Both the position numbers and the translations under genes were made by a program. This document shows positions 48,711-57,444 of a stretch of DNA of 64,000 nt, in pieces; within the stretch, counting starts at the first letter, position 1, and every line of letters begins with the position of its first letter. Under the pieces are notes generated by a model. It did not search any database. It had not been told where the DNA came from and worked only from the letters and a program-made list of their open reading frames with translations. Origin of the DNA: Arthrobacter sp. NicSoilB8 (GTDB taxonomy: Bacteria; Actinomycetota; Actinomycetes; Actinomycetales; Micrococcaceae). Location of the stretch: contig NZ_AP024655.1 of assembly GCF_019977355.1 (NCBI RefSeq), positions 2,790,001-2,854,000 of the forward strand. Reading direction: 5' to 3'.

Positions 48711-49897
48711 TCCCCGACACCCGAACCCGCCCCGTTTCCCAGCCTGCGGTCCCGCCGCGGCCCCGCTCGGCGCGCCCAGTGCGGCGGCTCGCTTATGCCG
48801 CCCTGGTGGTGCTGGCGGCCGCCACGCTCGTCTCCGGACCGGAATCCGCTACGGCGGCCACCCCTGTCAGCGCACCGGCCGCCGGCCTGGACTATCTCCC
48901 CGGCGCCCAGCATGTCTTTGTCATCAACCTCGAAAACAAGGGCTACGACTCCACGTGGGGCCCGCAATCCGCGGCGCCGTACTTGTCCACGACGCTGCGG
49001 TCCCAGGGGGTGCTGCTGAACCAGTATTACGGCACGGCACACAATTCCCAGCCGAACTACGTCGCCCAGATTTCCGGACAGGGACCCAACCCGCAAATGC
49101 AAGCCGATTGCCAGACCTACTCACCCTTTACCGGCGCCGGAACGGCCGCCCAGGGCCAGGCCGTAGGGGACGGCTGCGTCTTCCCGGCCAACGTGCCCAC
49201 CGTCGCCGGACAGCTGACGGCTGCCGGCAAGACGTGGAAGGGTTACATGGAAGACATGGGAACACCGTGCCGTCACCCGGCCCTCGGGGCGGTGGATGAC
49301 ACTCAAAAAGCCAAGGCCGGGGACCAGTACGCGGCGCGCCACAACCCGTTCGTATACTTTGCCGGGATCAGCGGCTCGCCGGACTGCGCCCAGAACGACG
49401 TCGACCTCGCCTCTCTGAAGACAGACCTCGCCTCAGCGGCCAGCACCCCTAACCTGTCGATGATCACACCAAACCTGTGCCACGACGGTCACGATGCACC
49501 GTGCGTTGACGGTCAACCGGGTGGCCTGGCCGGCGCGGATGAATGGCTCAAGCAATGGGTACCGGCCATTACGTCGTCCCCGGCCTTCAGACAGGACGGT
49601 GTCCTGGTGATCACATTTGACGAATCCGACGGACCGCAGTCCGACGCCACCGCCTGCTGCGGCGAAACCGCCGGGCCCAACACTCCCGAGCCTGGAATCA
49701 CCGGCCCCGGCGGCGGCCGCGTCGGCGCGCTCGTGATTTCTCCCTTCATCAAGGGCGGAACCTGGTCCACCACCCCGTACAACCACTACAGCCTGCTGGG
49801 CAGCATCGAAGACACCTTCGGCCTGCCGTACCTGGGCTATGCGGGAGCCCCGGGACTGAACCGCTTCGGCCTCGACGTCTACAACGCAGGCGTCTAG
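48695..49897 (+). CDS. Secreted acid-phosphatase-like phosphoesterase
   Basis: A 400-residue PF04185-type phosphoesterase with a cleavable signal (RRLAYAALVVLAAATLVSG, then ATAA). The core includes HVFVINLENKGYDSTWG, NYVAQISGQGPN, GKTWKGYMEDMGTPC and VITFDESDG. The ATG at 48695 overlaps the previous gene by 16 bp; TTG at 48707 is an alternative. It is about half identical by eye to the minus-strand lipoprotein at 50048-51169, which faces it. A strong hairpin ends the transcript at 49907-49941. Confidence 0.88.
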   Translation: MDTALIPDTRTRPVSQPAVPPRPRSARPVRRLAYAALVVLAAATLVSGPESATAATPVSAPAAGLDYLPGAQHVFVINLENKGYDSTWGPQSAAPYLSTTLRSQGVLLNQYYGTAHNSQPNYVAQISGQGPNPQMQADCQTYSPFTGAGTAAQGQAVGDGCVFPANVPTVAGQLTAAGKTWKGYMEDMGTPCRHPALGAVDDTQKAKAGDQYAARHNPFVYFAGISGSPDCAQNDVDLASLKTDLASAASTPNLSMITPNLCHDGHDAPCVDGQPGGLAGADEWLKQWVPAITSSPAFRQDGVLVITFDESDGPQSDATACCGETAGPNTPEPGITGPGGGRVGALVISPFIKGGTWSTTPYNHYSLLGSIEDTFGLPYLGYAGAPGLNRFGLDVYNAGV

Positions 49898-49906
49898 GAG
49901 GCATCC

Positions 49907-49941
49907 GGGAGCGGCTGCGGGAAGGACGGGCAGCCGCTCCC
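49907..49941 (+). terminator. Terminator hairpin after the phosphoesterase pair
   Basis: A perfect 12-bp stem (gggagcggctgc / gcagccgctccc) with an 11-base loop begins 9 bp after the stop codon. The stem is very stable and no T-tract follows. Confidence 0.75.
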
Positions 49942-49946
49942 CTGTT

Positions 49947-49995
49947 GCCCAACGTGCCCAACGTGCCCAACGTGCCCAATGCGCCCAACGCGCCC
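49947..49995. repeat. 9-bp minisatellite between convergent genes
   Basis: About five copies of gcccaacgt and variants (three exact, then gcccaatgc and gcccaacgc) fill the space between the terminator and the end of the convergent lipoprotein gene. It is a likely site of copy-number variation between strains. Confidence 0.9.
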
Positions 49996-50047
49996 GGCGG
50001 GACGGTACGCCCGGGAAAGTACCCGGCAACGACGGGCGGGGCCGCTG

Positions 50048-51169
50048 TCAGGAGCCGGCGTTGTAGACGTCCTCGCCGAAGCTGTTCAGGCCCGGCGCAC
50101 CGGCATACCCGAGGCGCGGCAGGGAGAACGCGTCTTCGATGCTGGCCAAAAGGCTGAAGTGGTTGTAGGGCCGGTCCGACGTCGTGCCGCCCTTGACGAA
50201 CGGCGAGAGTACCAGCGCACCGATCTTGCCGCCGGCCGTCCCGCCGGGCAGCAGTCCTGAGGGCCCCAGGGTCTTGCCCTCTGATTCATCGAAAGTGATG
50301 ACCAGCATGCCGTCCTGTTTGAACGCCGGTGAGTCCAGGATCGCCGGGACCTGCTGGCTCAGCCAGGTGTCCGCCGCTGCCAGCCCGCCGGCGCTGCCGT
50401 CGACGCAGGGGTTGTCGTGGCCGTCATTGCAGAGATTGGGTGAAATGTAGGCCAGGTTCGGCGTGCTGGCCACGGACCTGAGGTCCCCGGCGAGTTCGCC
50501 AAAATCCACCACGTTGTCCCGGCAGTCCGGCGAGGAGGTGATGGATTCGAAGTACACGAACGGGTTGTGGCGGGTGGCGTACTGGTCGCCCACCCTGGCG
50601 CCCTGGCTGCTGTCCTTCGCGCCAAGCTTGGGATGCCTGCACGGGGTCCCCATGTCCTCCATGTAACCCTTCCAGGTCTTGCCGGCTGCGCTGAGCTGTC
50701 CGGCGACCGTGGGGACGGATGCCGGATACACGCAGCCGGTTCCCTCAACCTGTCCCAGCGACGCCGTCCCCGTCAGCCGGAACGGGGCGTACGTGGGGCA
50801 GTCGTTCCGGGTCATCGCATTGGACGCCTGCCCGGAGATCTGGGCCAGGTAGTTCGGGTTCGAGTTATGGGCGATCCCGTAGTACTCAGACAGCAGGACC
50901 CCCTGGCTGCGAAGCGCTTGCGAGAGATAGGTGGCCTCGGAGCCAGCCCCCCACACTTTGTCATAGCCCTTGTTCTCGAGGTTGATCACGAACACGTGCC
51001 CCGGCTTCGAGCCGGAGCCCGCAGTGCTCGTGCTCCCGGCAGTGGGTCCCGCAGACGGGCTGCCGCGGGGAGGCGAGGGCTCGCACGCTGCCGCTGACAC
51101 CATCAGGACTGCTGCAACAAGCAGCCGCACGGCGATTCGACGTTGAGTTTTCGTGGCGTTCCGGCTCAT
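50048..51169 (-). CDS. Phosphoesterase lipoprotein, paralogue of the facing gene
   Basis: A 373-residue lipoprotein with lipobox SAAC-type (VSAAAC, C29) and a Ser/Thr/Gly linker, then the same PF04185 core as the facing gene: HVFVINLENKGYDKVWG, GKTWKGYMEDMGTPC, NPCVDGSAGGLAAAD, VITFDESEG and LGYAGAPGLN. The two genes thus arose by duplication with inversion, or by independent insertion of relatives. One product is released and the other membrane-bound. The ATG at 51169 is at the start of the signal. Confidence 0.88.
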   Translation of the reverse strand: MSRNATKTQRRIAVRLLVAAVLMVSAAACEPSPPRGSPSAGPTAGSTSTAGSGSKPGHVFVINLENKGYDKVWGAGSEATYLSQALRSQGVLLSEYYGIAHNSNPNYLAQISGQASNAMTRNDCPTYAPFRLTGTASLGQVEGTGCVYPASVPTVAGQLSAAGKTWKGYMEDMGTPCRHPKLGAKDSSQGARVGDQYATRHNPFVYFESITSSPDCRDNVVDFGELAGDLRSVASTPNLAYISPNLCNDGHDNPCVDGSAGGLAAADTWLSQQVPAILDSPAFKQDGMLVITFDESEGKTLGPSGLLPGGTAGGKIGALVLSPFVKGGTTSDRPYNHFSLLASIEDAFSLPRLGYAGAPGLNSFGEDVYNAGS

Positions 51170-51420
51170 GGATCCCGGCTTTCTCGTTGGCCCGACCCGC
51201 TTGATCCGATCGGCATCGCGTTGGCGGCTCTATTTGTTGAACTCTTGCACACCGCCATCAAGAAAGCCCGCGAAGAGCCTAGACAATGGCTGGGAATGCG
51301 GTGTGCCGGCCCCCCGGCCGGGAACTGTCGGCAGGCGCACGGCGGCCAGGGAACCGGCCCCGGGGGAACTGGAACCGCCGTACCGTTCAGTAGCGAAAGT
51401 GGTGGTGGTAGTTTGCAGTC

Positions 51421-52461
51421 ATGAACGGACCATCGGATTCCATTCCGCTTCTTGATCTCAGCACGGCAAGGGCTCAGGACGGCACGTTTGACCCGGCGTT
51501 TATTGATGCCTTGCGTGATGCCACGCACCGGGTGGGTTTCTTCCAGTTGACGGGGTACGGGGCCTCTGCCGCCGAGGTGGACGAACTCTTTGACGTTACC
51601 CGGCGGTTCTTTGAGCTCCCGCTTGAGTCCCGGCTGGAACTGGACAACCGGCTCTCGCCCCATTTCCGCGGCTACACGCGTCTGGGCCACGAAGTCACCC
51701 AGGGCCGGCCGGACGCCCGAGAGCAGCTCGACTTTGGACCGGAGCGCCCCGCCGTCGGGAACTACCCGGCGGACGAGCCGTATTGGCTGATCCAGGGACC
51801 CAACCTGATGCCGGACCGGGCGCTGCCCGAGCTGCGCACCGTGTGCATGGCCTGGGCGGACCACATGTCCCGGGTTGGCGCCGAACTGCTAAGCGCCATC
51901 GCCGTGTCCCTGGAACTGCCGGAGGACTACTTCGACGAGCCGTTCCAGGACTCTCCGGCGTGGATGGCCAAGCTTGTCCACTATGTCGGCGGTGTAGTCG
52001 CGGATGCCGGCCCCCAGGGCGTCGGCGCCCATGCGGACTACGGCTTCGTCACCCTGCTGCTCCAGGACCAGGTCGGCGGCCTGCAGGTGCTCCCGCCGGG
52101 CAGCGACAACTGGATTCCCGTGGAGCCGATTCCGGGGGCCCTGGTGGTCAACCTCGGGGAGATGCTCGAAGTCGCCACGCAGGGCTACCTTGCGGCCACC
52201 ATCCACCGCGTCGAGGCGCCCCCGCCCGGCGTGGACCGCTACACGGTCCCGTTCTTCTTCTCGCCCCGGCTCGACGCCGTGATCGAACCGGTGCCCCTTC
52301 CGCTCGCGCTCGCGGCCCGGGCCCGGGGCATCACCGACGATCCGGACAACCCGATGCTCGCGTCCTACGGCGCCAACGTGCTCAAAGGCTGGCTGCGCGC
52401 CCACCCGGAGGTTGCCCGGATCCATCACCCCGGACTCGTCCGGGCCCCCGGGCAGTCGTGA
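51421..52461 (+). CDS. Isopenicillin N synthase-like 2-oxoglutarate/Fe(II) oxygenase
   Basis: A 346-residue non-haem iron oxygenase. Fe ligands H204 and D206 are in GAHADYGFVTLL and H262 in ATIHRVEAP; R273 in DRYTVPFFF fits the co-substrate-binding arginine. The DIOX_N region is residues 7-110. Proteins of this type act on amino acids, plant hormones or secondary metabolites; this substrate is unknown. A good start context is lacking, but the ATG at 51421 is the only one giving the full N-terminal domain. The stop codon lies in the first copy of a 13-bp tandem repeat. Confidence 0.88.
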   Translation: MNGPSDSIPLLDLSTARAQDGTFDPAFIDALRDATHRVGFFQLTGYGASAAEVDELFDVTRRFFELPLESRLELDNRLSPHFRGYTRLGHEVTQGRPDAREQLDFGPERPAVGNYPADEPYWLIQGPNLMPDRALPELRTVCMAWADHMSRVGAELLSAIAVSLELPEDYFDEPFQDSPAWMAKLVHYVGGVVADAGPQGVGAHADYGFVTLLLQDQVGGLQVLPPGSDNWIPVEPIPGALVVNLGEMLEVATQGYLAATIHRVEAPPPGVDRYTVPFFFSPRLDAVIEPVPLPLALAARARGITDDPDNPMLASYGANVLKGWLRAHPEVARIHHPGLVRAPGQS

Positions 52462-52515
52462 ACGGCAGTCGTGAACGGCAGTCCTGAACGGCAGTCCTGA
52501 ACGGCATTCCTGAAC
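52451..52515. repeat. 13-bp tandem repeat spanning a stop codon
   Basis: Five copies of ggcagtcNtgaac (52451, 52464, 52477, 52490, 52503). The first includes the last codons and stop of the oxygenase gene. Each copy carries TGA. The repeat would change only non-coding DNA if it contracts. Confidence 0.9.
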
Positions 52516-52557
52516 GCTCCCGGTGACAGGGCAGCGTCACCGGCGGGGCTTGCCGTG

Positions 52558-53025
52558 TCAGGCTTTTCGCGGTGCGGCGGCAGCGGCGAGCGAGGCCAGG
52601 CCCTTTTCGAAGTCCGCGCCGACCACCTTGTCCATGTTCATGAACAAGGCAAACACCTTGCCGATGCCCTTGTTCTCTCCGGTCATCGTCCACGTGACCT
52701 GGGTGCCGCCGGCCGACGGCGCGAACGTGAAACTGGTGGGGTTGACGGCTTTGAAGGGCTTGGTGAACTCCAGGCGGACCTTGATGCTCCGCGGCCTGTC
52801 CGTGTCCACGATTTCCATCGTGCCGGAGCCGGCCTTGCGGTTCCCGCTCCAGGCGTATTTGGCGCCGACACCGGATTCGCTGCCGGAGTAGCTCCGTTCC
52901 ATGGCAGGATCGACTGCCTCCCACGGGGACCACTTGGTCCATTCACGGAAGCTGTTGACCAGCGGAAAGATGTCCTCGGCGGGTGCGGGAATGACTGCGC
53001 TGCGGGAAATTTCGAAGGTAGACAT
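52558..53025 (-). CDS. SRPBCC family protein
   Basis: A 155-residue START/Bet v1-like protein: VIPAPAEDIFPLVNSFREWTKWSPW at the start (quoted in part: AEDIFPLVNSFREWTKWSPW), GTMEIVDTDRPRSIKVRLEF, and TQVTWTMTGENKG. Members bind hydrophobic ligands or act as small enzymes in the cytoplasm. The ATG at 53025 is well supported by homology. It has no operon partner. Confidence 0.83.
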   Translation of the reverse strand: MSTFEISRSAVIPAPAEDIFPLVNSFREWTKWSPWEAVDPAMERSYSGSESGVGAKYAWSGNRKAGSGTMEIVDTDRPRSIKVRLEFTKPFKAVNPTSFTFAPSAGGTQVTWTMTGENKGIGKVFALFMNMDKVVGADFEKGLASLAAAAAPRKA

Positions 53026-53133
53026 GCCGCCATCCTAGGGGCTGGCCGGCCCGGGAAGGCGCAGGTCAGCATAAGCCAGGCACAACAGGCACCACCAGCA
53101 CAACAGGTACAGGACGGGCAGAAGACGGCCAGC

Positions 53134-54810
53134 TCAGCCCTGCAGCGGGATCACGTCAATCCCCCCGTGCTGATCGGCCACAACCAGAACCCGGGCCGCC
53201 GCCACGCCTTCCAGTGCTGCCGCCAGCTGCTCCTCCTGCGCTCCTGTGTTGCCAGCAACCTCTCCGCCGGCAACACCCGCCACGCCGCCGTCGGCACCGC
53301 CGTCGGCACCGCCGTCGGCCCGCTTCCAGACCGTGACGCCGGCCCCGGTGACCTCGTCGATGACCCGCCGCAGCGGTGCGGAGTCGGATCCTGCCACGAG
53401 GATCACGTGGCCGATGGTTCGCGGACGGACCGGGCCGGCCGCAGCAGGGCCGGCCGCAGAAAGGACACGGTCCTGCCGCCACACCGCGAAGTGGTATCCG
53501 GACACGAGCCCGGTGGCGACCAAAAGCCCCAGGGGTGCGCGGATCCGGTCCACGAGGCTTCCGCCGCTGACATCGCCCAGGAAGAACTCAAACATCCGGA
53601 AGCCGATTACCAACAGAGTGACCACGGCCACCACGGCGCTCAGGCCGAACACGGCCACCAGGTAGATCCGCCGCGCGTTCAGCCCGGCACCCGCCGCCGC
53701 CGGCTCCAGGGGCCGCCACGCGAGCCACCACACCGGCCCGCCAACCAGGAGGGAACTGATTCCCGCAAGCAGCAGTGTCCGCGCCCCGGCGCCGGCCAGC
53801 GGCGTCGCCGTCATGGCGAGGACCGAGTTGACGATCACGCCGATCCCGGACGCTGCCGCGACCAGGGCGACGCCGGAGGTCACCAGCCTGCCGCCCTGGA
53901 GGGTGGCCTCCGAGCGCCCGCGCGCGATCTTGCGGTGGTAGACCCAGACGAGGGTGCCGATGGCGGCCGCGGACACGGCCGGCGCGAGGGGCTCCAGCAG
54001 GAGCTCCAGCGGTTCGGTACGGTCAAACAGCAGCCGGAGGACCACAAAAAGCGCAACGCCGGCTCCGCCCAGGGTGAGAACACCCGCCCCGAGCACCCCG
54101 ACCGTGATGAGCGCGACGTCGGCCAGCCCGGTCCGCAGCCTCCGGCCGCCATCGTGCCTCCAATGCCACCACCAGACGGCGGTTCCGCCAACGGCCCAGA
54201 CCAGGGACTGCAGCGCCGAAACCCACCAGGGCTTACCCACCGAGACCTCAGTCGTGGAACCCCGCAGGGCGGCATCCAACAGCGTGGACAGGGCTGCGAC
54301 AGCGCCGCCCACGCCCAGCACGAGCCCCAGCACCGAGCCAAGCACCGTGGGGACGTCGGCCAGTTCTGTCGGACTCTTCCGGGGGTGACGCCACATCCAC
54401 CGGTGCCAGGCCCAGACCGCAGCCCACACCAGGCCGGTGGCCAGGGACAGCCGCCATTCCGGGCCCTGCCCGCCGATCAGCGAAGAGATTGTATTCAGCA
54501 CGTTGGTGGAGGCGATGAGCAGGGCCAGCAGGTAGGCGCCGGCCAGGTAGAGACCCCAGCCAATGGCGGACCGCTCCTCCGGATCGTCGAGCCGCCGCCA
54601 TACCGCCCACCACAGAAGGGCGGCGAGCGGCCCGCCGATCAGGGCAAAAGCCAGCGACCGCGCCAGCCCGGCGACGTCGTCAGTGGCCAGTTCCGTCCCG
54701 GTCACCAGCAGCCGGCCCAGCAGTCCGCCGAGCCCGACGGCGGCGGTCACCACCAGCGCGAACAGCAGCGCGTAGGTGATCAGCCGGCGCACAGTCCGCT
54801 GGGCGCTCAT
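53134..54810 (-). CDS. DUF5671 domain membrane protein (duplicated domain)
   Basis: A 558-residue polytopic protein. Two or more DUF5671 units, each with four helices, are visible (RRLITYALLFALVVTAAVGLGG, RRIYLVAVFGLSAVVAVVTLL and similar), with WW-rich turns such as AALLWWAVWRRLDDP, GGTAVWWWHWRHDG and GGPVWWLAWRPLEP marking each repeat. A soluble tail from about residue 465 (GHVILVAGSDSAPLRRVIDE) ends the protein and contains an ADGG repeat. The ATG at 54810 overlaps the previous stop (ATGA). Function unknown. Confidence 0.82.
   Translation of the reverse strand: MSAQRTVRRLITYALLFALVVTAAVGLGGLLGRLLVTGTELATDDVAGLARSLAFALIGGPLAALLWWAVWRRLDDPEERSAIGWGLYLAGAYLLALLIASTNVLNTISSLIGGQGPEWRLSLATGLVWAAVWAWHRWMWRHPRKSPTELADVPTVLGSVLGLVLGVGGAVAALSTLLDAALRGSTTEVSVGKPWWVSALQSLVWAVGGTAVWWWHWRHDGGRRLRTGLADVALITVGVLGAGVLTLGGAGVALFVVLRLLFDRTEPLELLLEPLAPAVSAAAIGTLVWVYHRKIARGRSEATLQGGRLVTSGVALVAAASGIGVIVNSVLAMTATPLAGAGARTLLLAGISSLLVGGPVWWLAWRPLEPAAAGAGLNARRIYLVAVFGLSAVVAVVTLLVIGFRMFEFFLGDVSGGSLVDRIRAPLGLLVATGLVSGYHFAVWRQDRVLSAAGPAAAGPVRPRTIGHVILVAGSDSAPLRRVIDEVTGAGVTVWKRADGGADGGADGGVAGVAGGEVAGNTGAQEEQLAAALEGVAAARVLVVADQHGGIDVIPLQG
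53284..53319 (-). repeat. 12-bp in-frame repeat encoding ADGG
   Basis: Three copies of RccgccgtcggC (53284, 53296, 53308) encode three ADGG units in the tail of the DUF5671 protein. Confidence 0.85.
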
Positions 54811-55352
54811 TGCTTCGCCTGTCCCGGGCACACTGTCAGCTGCCAGGGTGCGGTGTCGATCAGCCAGCCGTTGCCGGACCGAACGAGGTCGAAGACATCC
54901 TCCACCTGGTATTCGGCACTGCCGAACGGGCCGCCCGGCTCAGAAACGGTGATGAGCACCCTGACGTCCGCGGAGTCCGGCCTTTCGGTGGTGGAGACCA
55001 GTGTGACGCGCAGGTTCCGGGCAACGGGGCGGCCCTCGGCCGTGCATTTGTTCCGGGCGGCGGGGGTCAGGTAGGCGGAGGCGGCCGCCTCATCCCCGGC
55101 AATGACGGCGGCAGCATAGCGCTGCGCGACGCCGGCCGGCGTTGACTCGGCCAGGGGCGCAGGTTCCCCGCGGGTGAGCACCACCGCCAGCGCGACAATC
55201 ACGATCACCGCGATTGCGGCCATGACGGCCAACAGGGTCCGGTCAGGCCTGGCCCGGCGCGGTTTCTCCGCCGGTCTATCCTGCGGTCCTTCCACCTGTC
55301 CCGGCGGTCCTTCGGGGGGTCCTGCGGGCTGTCCTTCAGGCTGCTGGCTCAT
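54807..55352 (-). CDS. Membrane-anchored protein of unknown function, partner of DUF5671 gene
   Basis: A 181-residue protein with a Pro/Gly/Gln-rich cytoplasmic N-terminus, one membrane helix (about residues 45-66: LLAVMAAIAVIVIVALAVVL) and an extracytoplasmic domain resembling NTF2-like lipid or ligand-binding modules (AQRYAAAVIAGDEAAASAYL, VEDVFDLVRSGNGWLID). Its stop overlaps the DUF5671 start by 4 bp, so the two are co-translated. The function is unknown; the NTF2-like fold is a guess from pattern. Confidence 0.75.
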   Translation of the reverse strand: MSQQPEGQPAGPPEGPPGQVEGPQDRPAEKPRRARPDRTLLAVMAAIAVIVIVALAVVLTRGEPAPLAESTPAGVAQRYAAAVIAGDEAAASAYLTPAARNKCTAEGRPVARNLRVTLVSTTERPDSADVRVLITVSEPGGPFGSAEYQVEDVFDLVRSGNGWLIDTAPWQLTVCPGQAKQ

Positions 55353-55455
55353 GCCCCAAGTATGGATGCCGGGCCAGCGCACGGTCATGATGTCTTTCGC
55401 CCCCTTCCGCGGCGTCTGCGTCGACGCGGCCGATGCCAGCCACTACGCTCGGAAA

Positions 55456-56910
55456 ATGGGAATCATGCGGAAGGCCCTCGCCGTTGTGGTTGTGCTCTTG
55501 ATCGGGCTTCTCGGCGGCGCAGCTGCGGCGCTCGCCGTGACGCCGACCGCCGTCGTGGTTGAAGACCGCGCCGGCGTCCTGGACCAAAAAACCCTCCTGC
55601 CGGCAGTGGAGTCCACCGACTTCTACCAGCCCACCAAGGTGGCGGTCTACACCTACAACGGCACGGCCGCGGACAACCTGAACGAGGAGGTCCTGCGCTT
55701 CGCCCGCGCCGAACACCCCGAGTGGATCAGCCCCGACGGACAGAAGTGGGCGGACGGGCTGTTCATCTTCGCCTTGGATCCGGTGGGCCGGCATGTCGGG
55801 ACGTACATGGGTGAAGACCGCAAGGTCTCCCCCGAACAACGCGAGGACATCCAGAACGCCTCCAAGGAGCTGCTCCGCGATGCCCAGTGGACCGACGGCA
55901 CCATTGCCGGGATCCGCCGCGGCGCCGAACTGATCAACCAGCCGTGGTACCGGTCCACGGCCTTCCTCGTCACGGCCTGGACGGCCGTGATCGCCGCGGT
56001 CTGCGGTGCCGCGGCGTGGCTGATCGTCCGCTGGCGGACCAGGGTCTCCAGCCGGGAGGAGCTTGCACGGGGTGACGCCAGCTACGCGAATGTGAGCATG
56101 GACCTACAGGTCACCGAGCTCAACGCCAGCACCATTCCCGAGTCCTCGCGGTACGGCAGCACGGTCCTGGAGAAACACCGCACGTTCCTGAACCGCTACA
56201 ACACGGCCACCGAGCTTTCCAACCAGGTGCATGCCCTTAGCAGCCGGGACCTGAGCCGCCGGCCCAACCTCAAACTGGTCCGGAGCTACGCCGATGCCGC
56301 TGCGGAACTCGATGTGCTGGATGACGTGATTGCCGATACGAATGCCCTGCTCAACCGTGGCGCATCCTGGCCGGCCGCCTGGGACCACCAGCTCGCACCG
56401 TTCCGCAGTGACCTGAACAGCCTGGAGGAGCTGCTCAGCCAGCGCAGAGCCGAGGGAGCGTCTGCGACGGCGGCCGCGTTGCGGTCCTTCCGCGATGAAA
56501 GCCGCAGCGACCTTGAACGCTGGTCATCGGAGCTGGCGGACGGCTCGATCACCCCCGAGACGGCGCTGGACCGGTTGCGTGATGCCAGGACCCATCTCTC
56601 GGAGCTTCTGAAGGACCACGCCGACACCGTGATCGACGCCTATGCCCGCAACGAGAAGGAAGCCGGTCTCATGCGCAAGGACATGGAGAGTGCGCAGGCC
56701 GGGACCAAGGCCCGATACGGTCGAGCCTACGAGCCGAGCATTCTCGGCACGGTGTATCCGTCCTACTACTTCTTCTCGGTCCCGAGCTTCAACTCCGGCT
56801 TCAGCACCGGCGTCAGCAGCGTGAGCAGCGCACGCGGCGGCGGCGCCACCACCGGGTACGGGTCCAGCGGCGGCAGCTTTTCCGGGTCCGGGAGCTCGTC
56901 GAGTTTCTAG
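55456..56910 (+). CDS. DUF5129/TPM-domain protein
   Basis: A 484-residue protein. A signal or membrane helix (8-28) precedes a TPM-like domain (VVEDRAGVLDQKTLLPAVES, then VGRHVGTYMGEDRKVS), followed by a second helix (about 172-195), a long alpha-helical region (220-415) and a Gly/Ser-rich tail (GSSGGSFSGSGSSSSF). The layout is the DUF5129 type found in Micrococcales. ATG codons at 55456 and 55465 are both possible. It is divergent from the unknown membrane-anchored gene, with 103 bp between. Confidence 0.8.
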   Translation: MGIMRKALAVVVVLLIGLLGGAAAALAVTPTAVVVEDRAGVLDQKTLLPAVESTDFYQPTKVAVYTYNGTAADNLNEEVLRFARAEHPEWISPDGQKWADGLFIFALDPVGRHVGTYMGEDRKVSPEQREDIQNASKELLRDAQWTDGTIAGIRRGAELINQPWYRSTAFLVTAWTAVIAAVCGAAAWLIVRWRTRVSSREELARGDASYANVSMDLQVTELNASTIPESSRYGSTVLEKHRTFLNRYNTATELSNQVHALSSRDLSRRPNLKLVRSYADAAAELDVLDDVIADTNALLNRGASWPAAWDHQLAPFRSDLNSLEELLSQRRAEGASATAAALRSFRDESRSDLERWSSELADGSITPETALDRLRDARTHLSELLKDHADTVIDAYARNEKEAGLMRKDMESAQAGTKARYGRAYEPSILGTVYPSYYFFSVPSFNSGFSTGVSSVSSARGGGATTGYGSSGGSFSGSGSSSSF

Positions 56911-56959
56911 GGCCAGGTTCCAAAGCCGGTTCCAGGGCCGGGCCCGCAGGGCGGCGGGC

Positions 56960-57160
56960 TTAGGGGCCGCCCCCGGTCCGTTCGACGACGAAATCACCGC
57001 CCGGGAACATGATCGTTTCATGGCCGTCATCGAACCTCACGAGGTACGGCGGCGCTCCATCGGCCCCCTTCACCTCCAGGATCAAACCGTGCCGGTCCGT
57101 GGACTCGACGGTGGTCCCTCGAATGATGATCCGGTCCCCTGCGACTGCCTTCATGGCCAT
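56960..57160 (-). CDS. DUF1918 family protein
   Basis: A 66-residue protein with the family pattern VAGDRIIIRGTTVESTDRHG, LVRFDDGHETIMFPG. These are small SH3-like proteins common in actinobacteria and of unknown function. Starts at 57154 or 57160 are possible; the latter is chosen because it has a longer purine stretch before it. Convergent with the DUF5129 gene. Confidence 0.83.
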   Translation of the reverse strand: MAMKAVAGDRIIIRGTTVESTDRHGLILEVKGADGAPPYLVRFDDGHETIMFPGGDFVVERTGGGP

Positions 57161-57444
57161 CACCTGTATCTCTATTGACGCCTGTGTGCCCGAAGATCAT
57201 TATTGCTCTTGACGGCTGGGGGGCGCTATGGCCTTGGACCAGGGAGCCGCGCCGTGAACAACTTTTGGGCAGTTGGCCAAGCAGGAAAAGCATTCAAAAT
57301 CCTTTTCCCGGTGATCTGTTTCGTGGCAAGACCGACCCACGGCCCCGTCCCTCCCCCGGCTCACTCCGACGGCCCGGGTTACCGACGGCGCCGCAGGCCC
57401 GACCTGGTTCCCCATGACCTGCGCACCCTTGCGGGGTGCCGGCC

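Noticed and set aside
52555..55074. 839-codon plus-strand open frame
   Set aside because: It runs antisense across the SRPBCC gene, the DUF5671 gene and the start of the next; composition is typical of antisense high-GC DNA and no domain is visible.
57161..57444. Metal-regulator gene or operator before the RND operon
   Set aside because: No regulator frame or convincing palindrome was found in the gap; an imperfect ggaaaa/ttttcc dyad at about 57281-57309 is too short to support.
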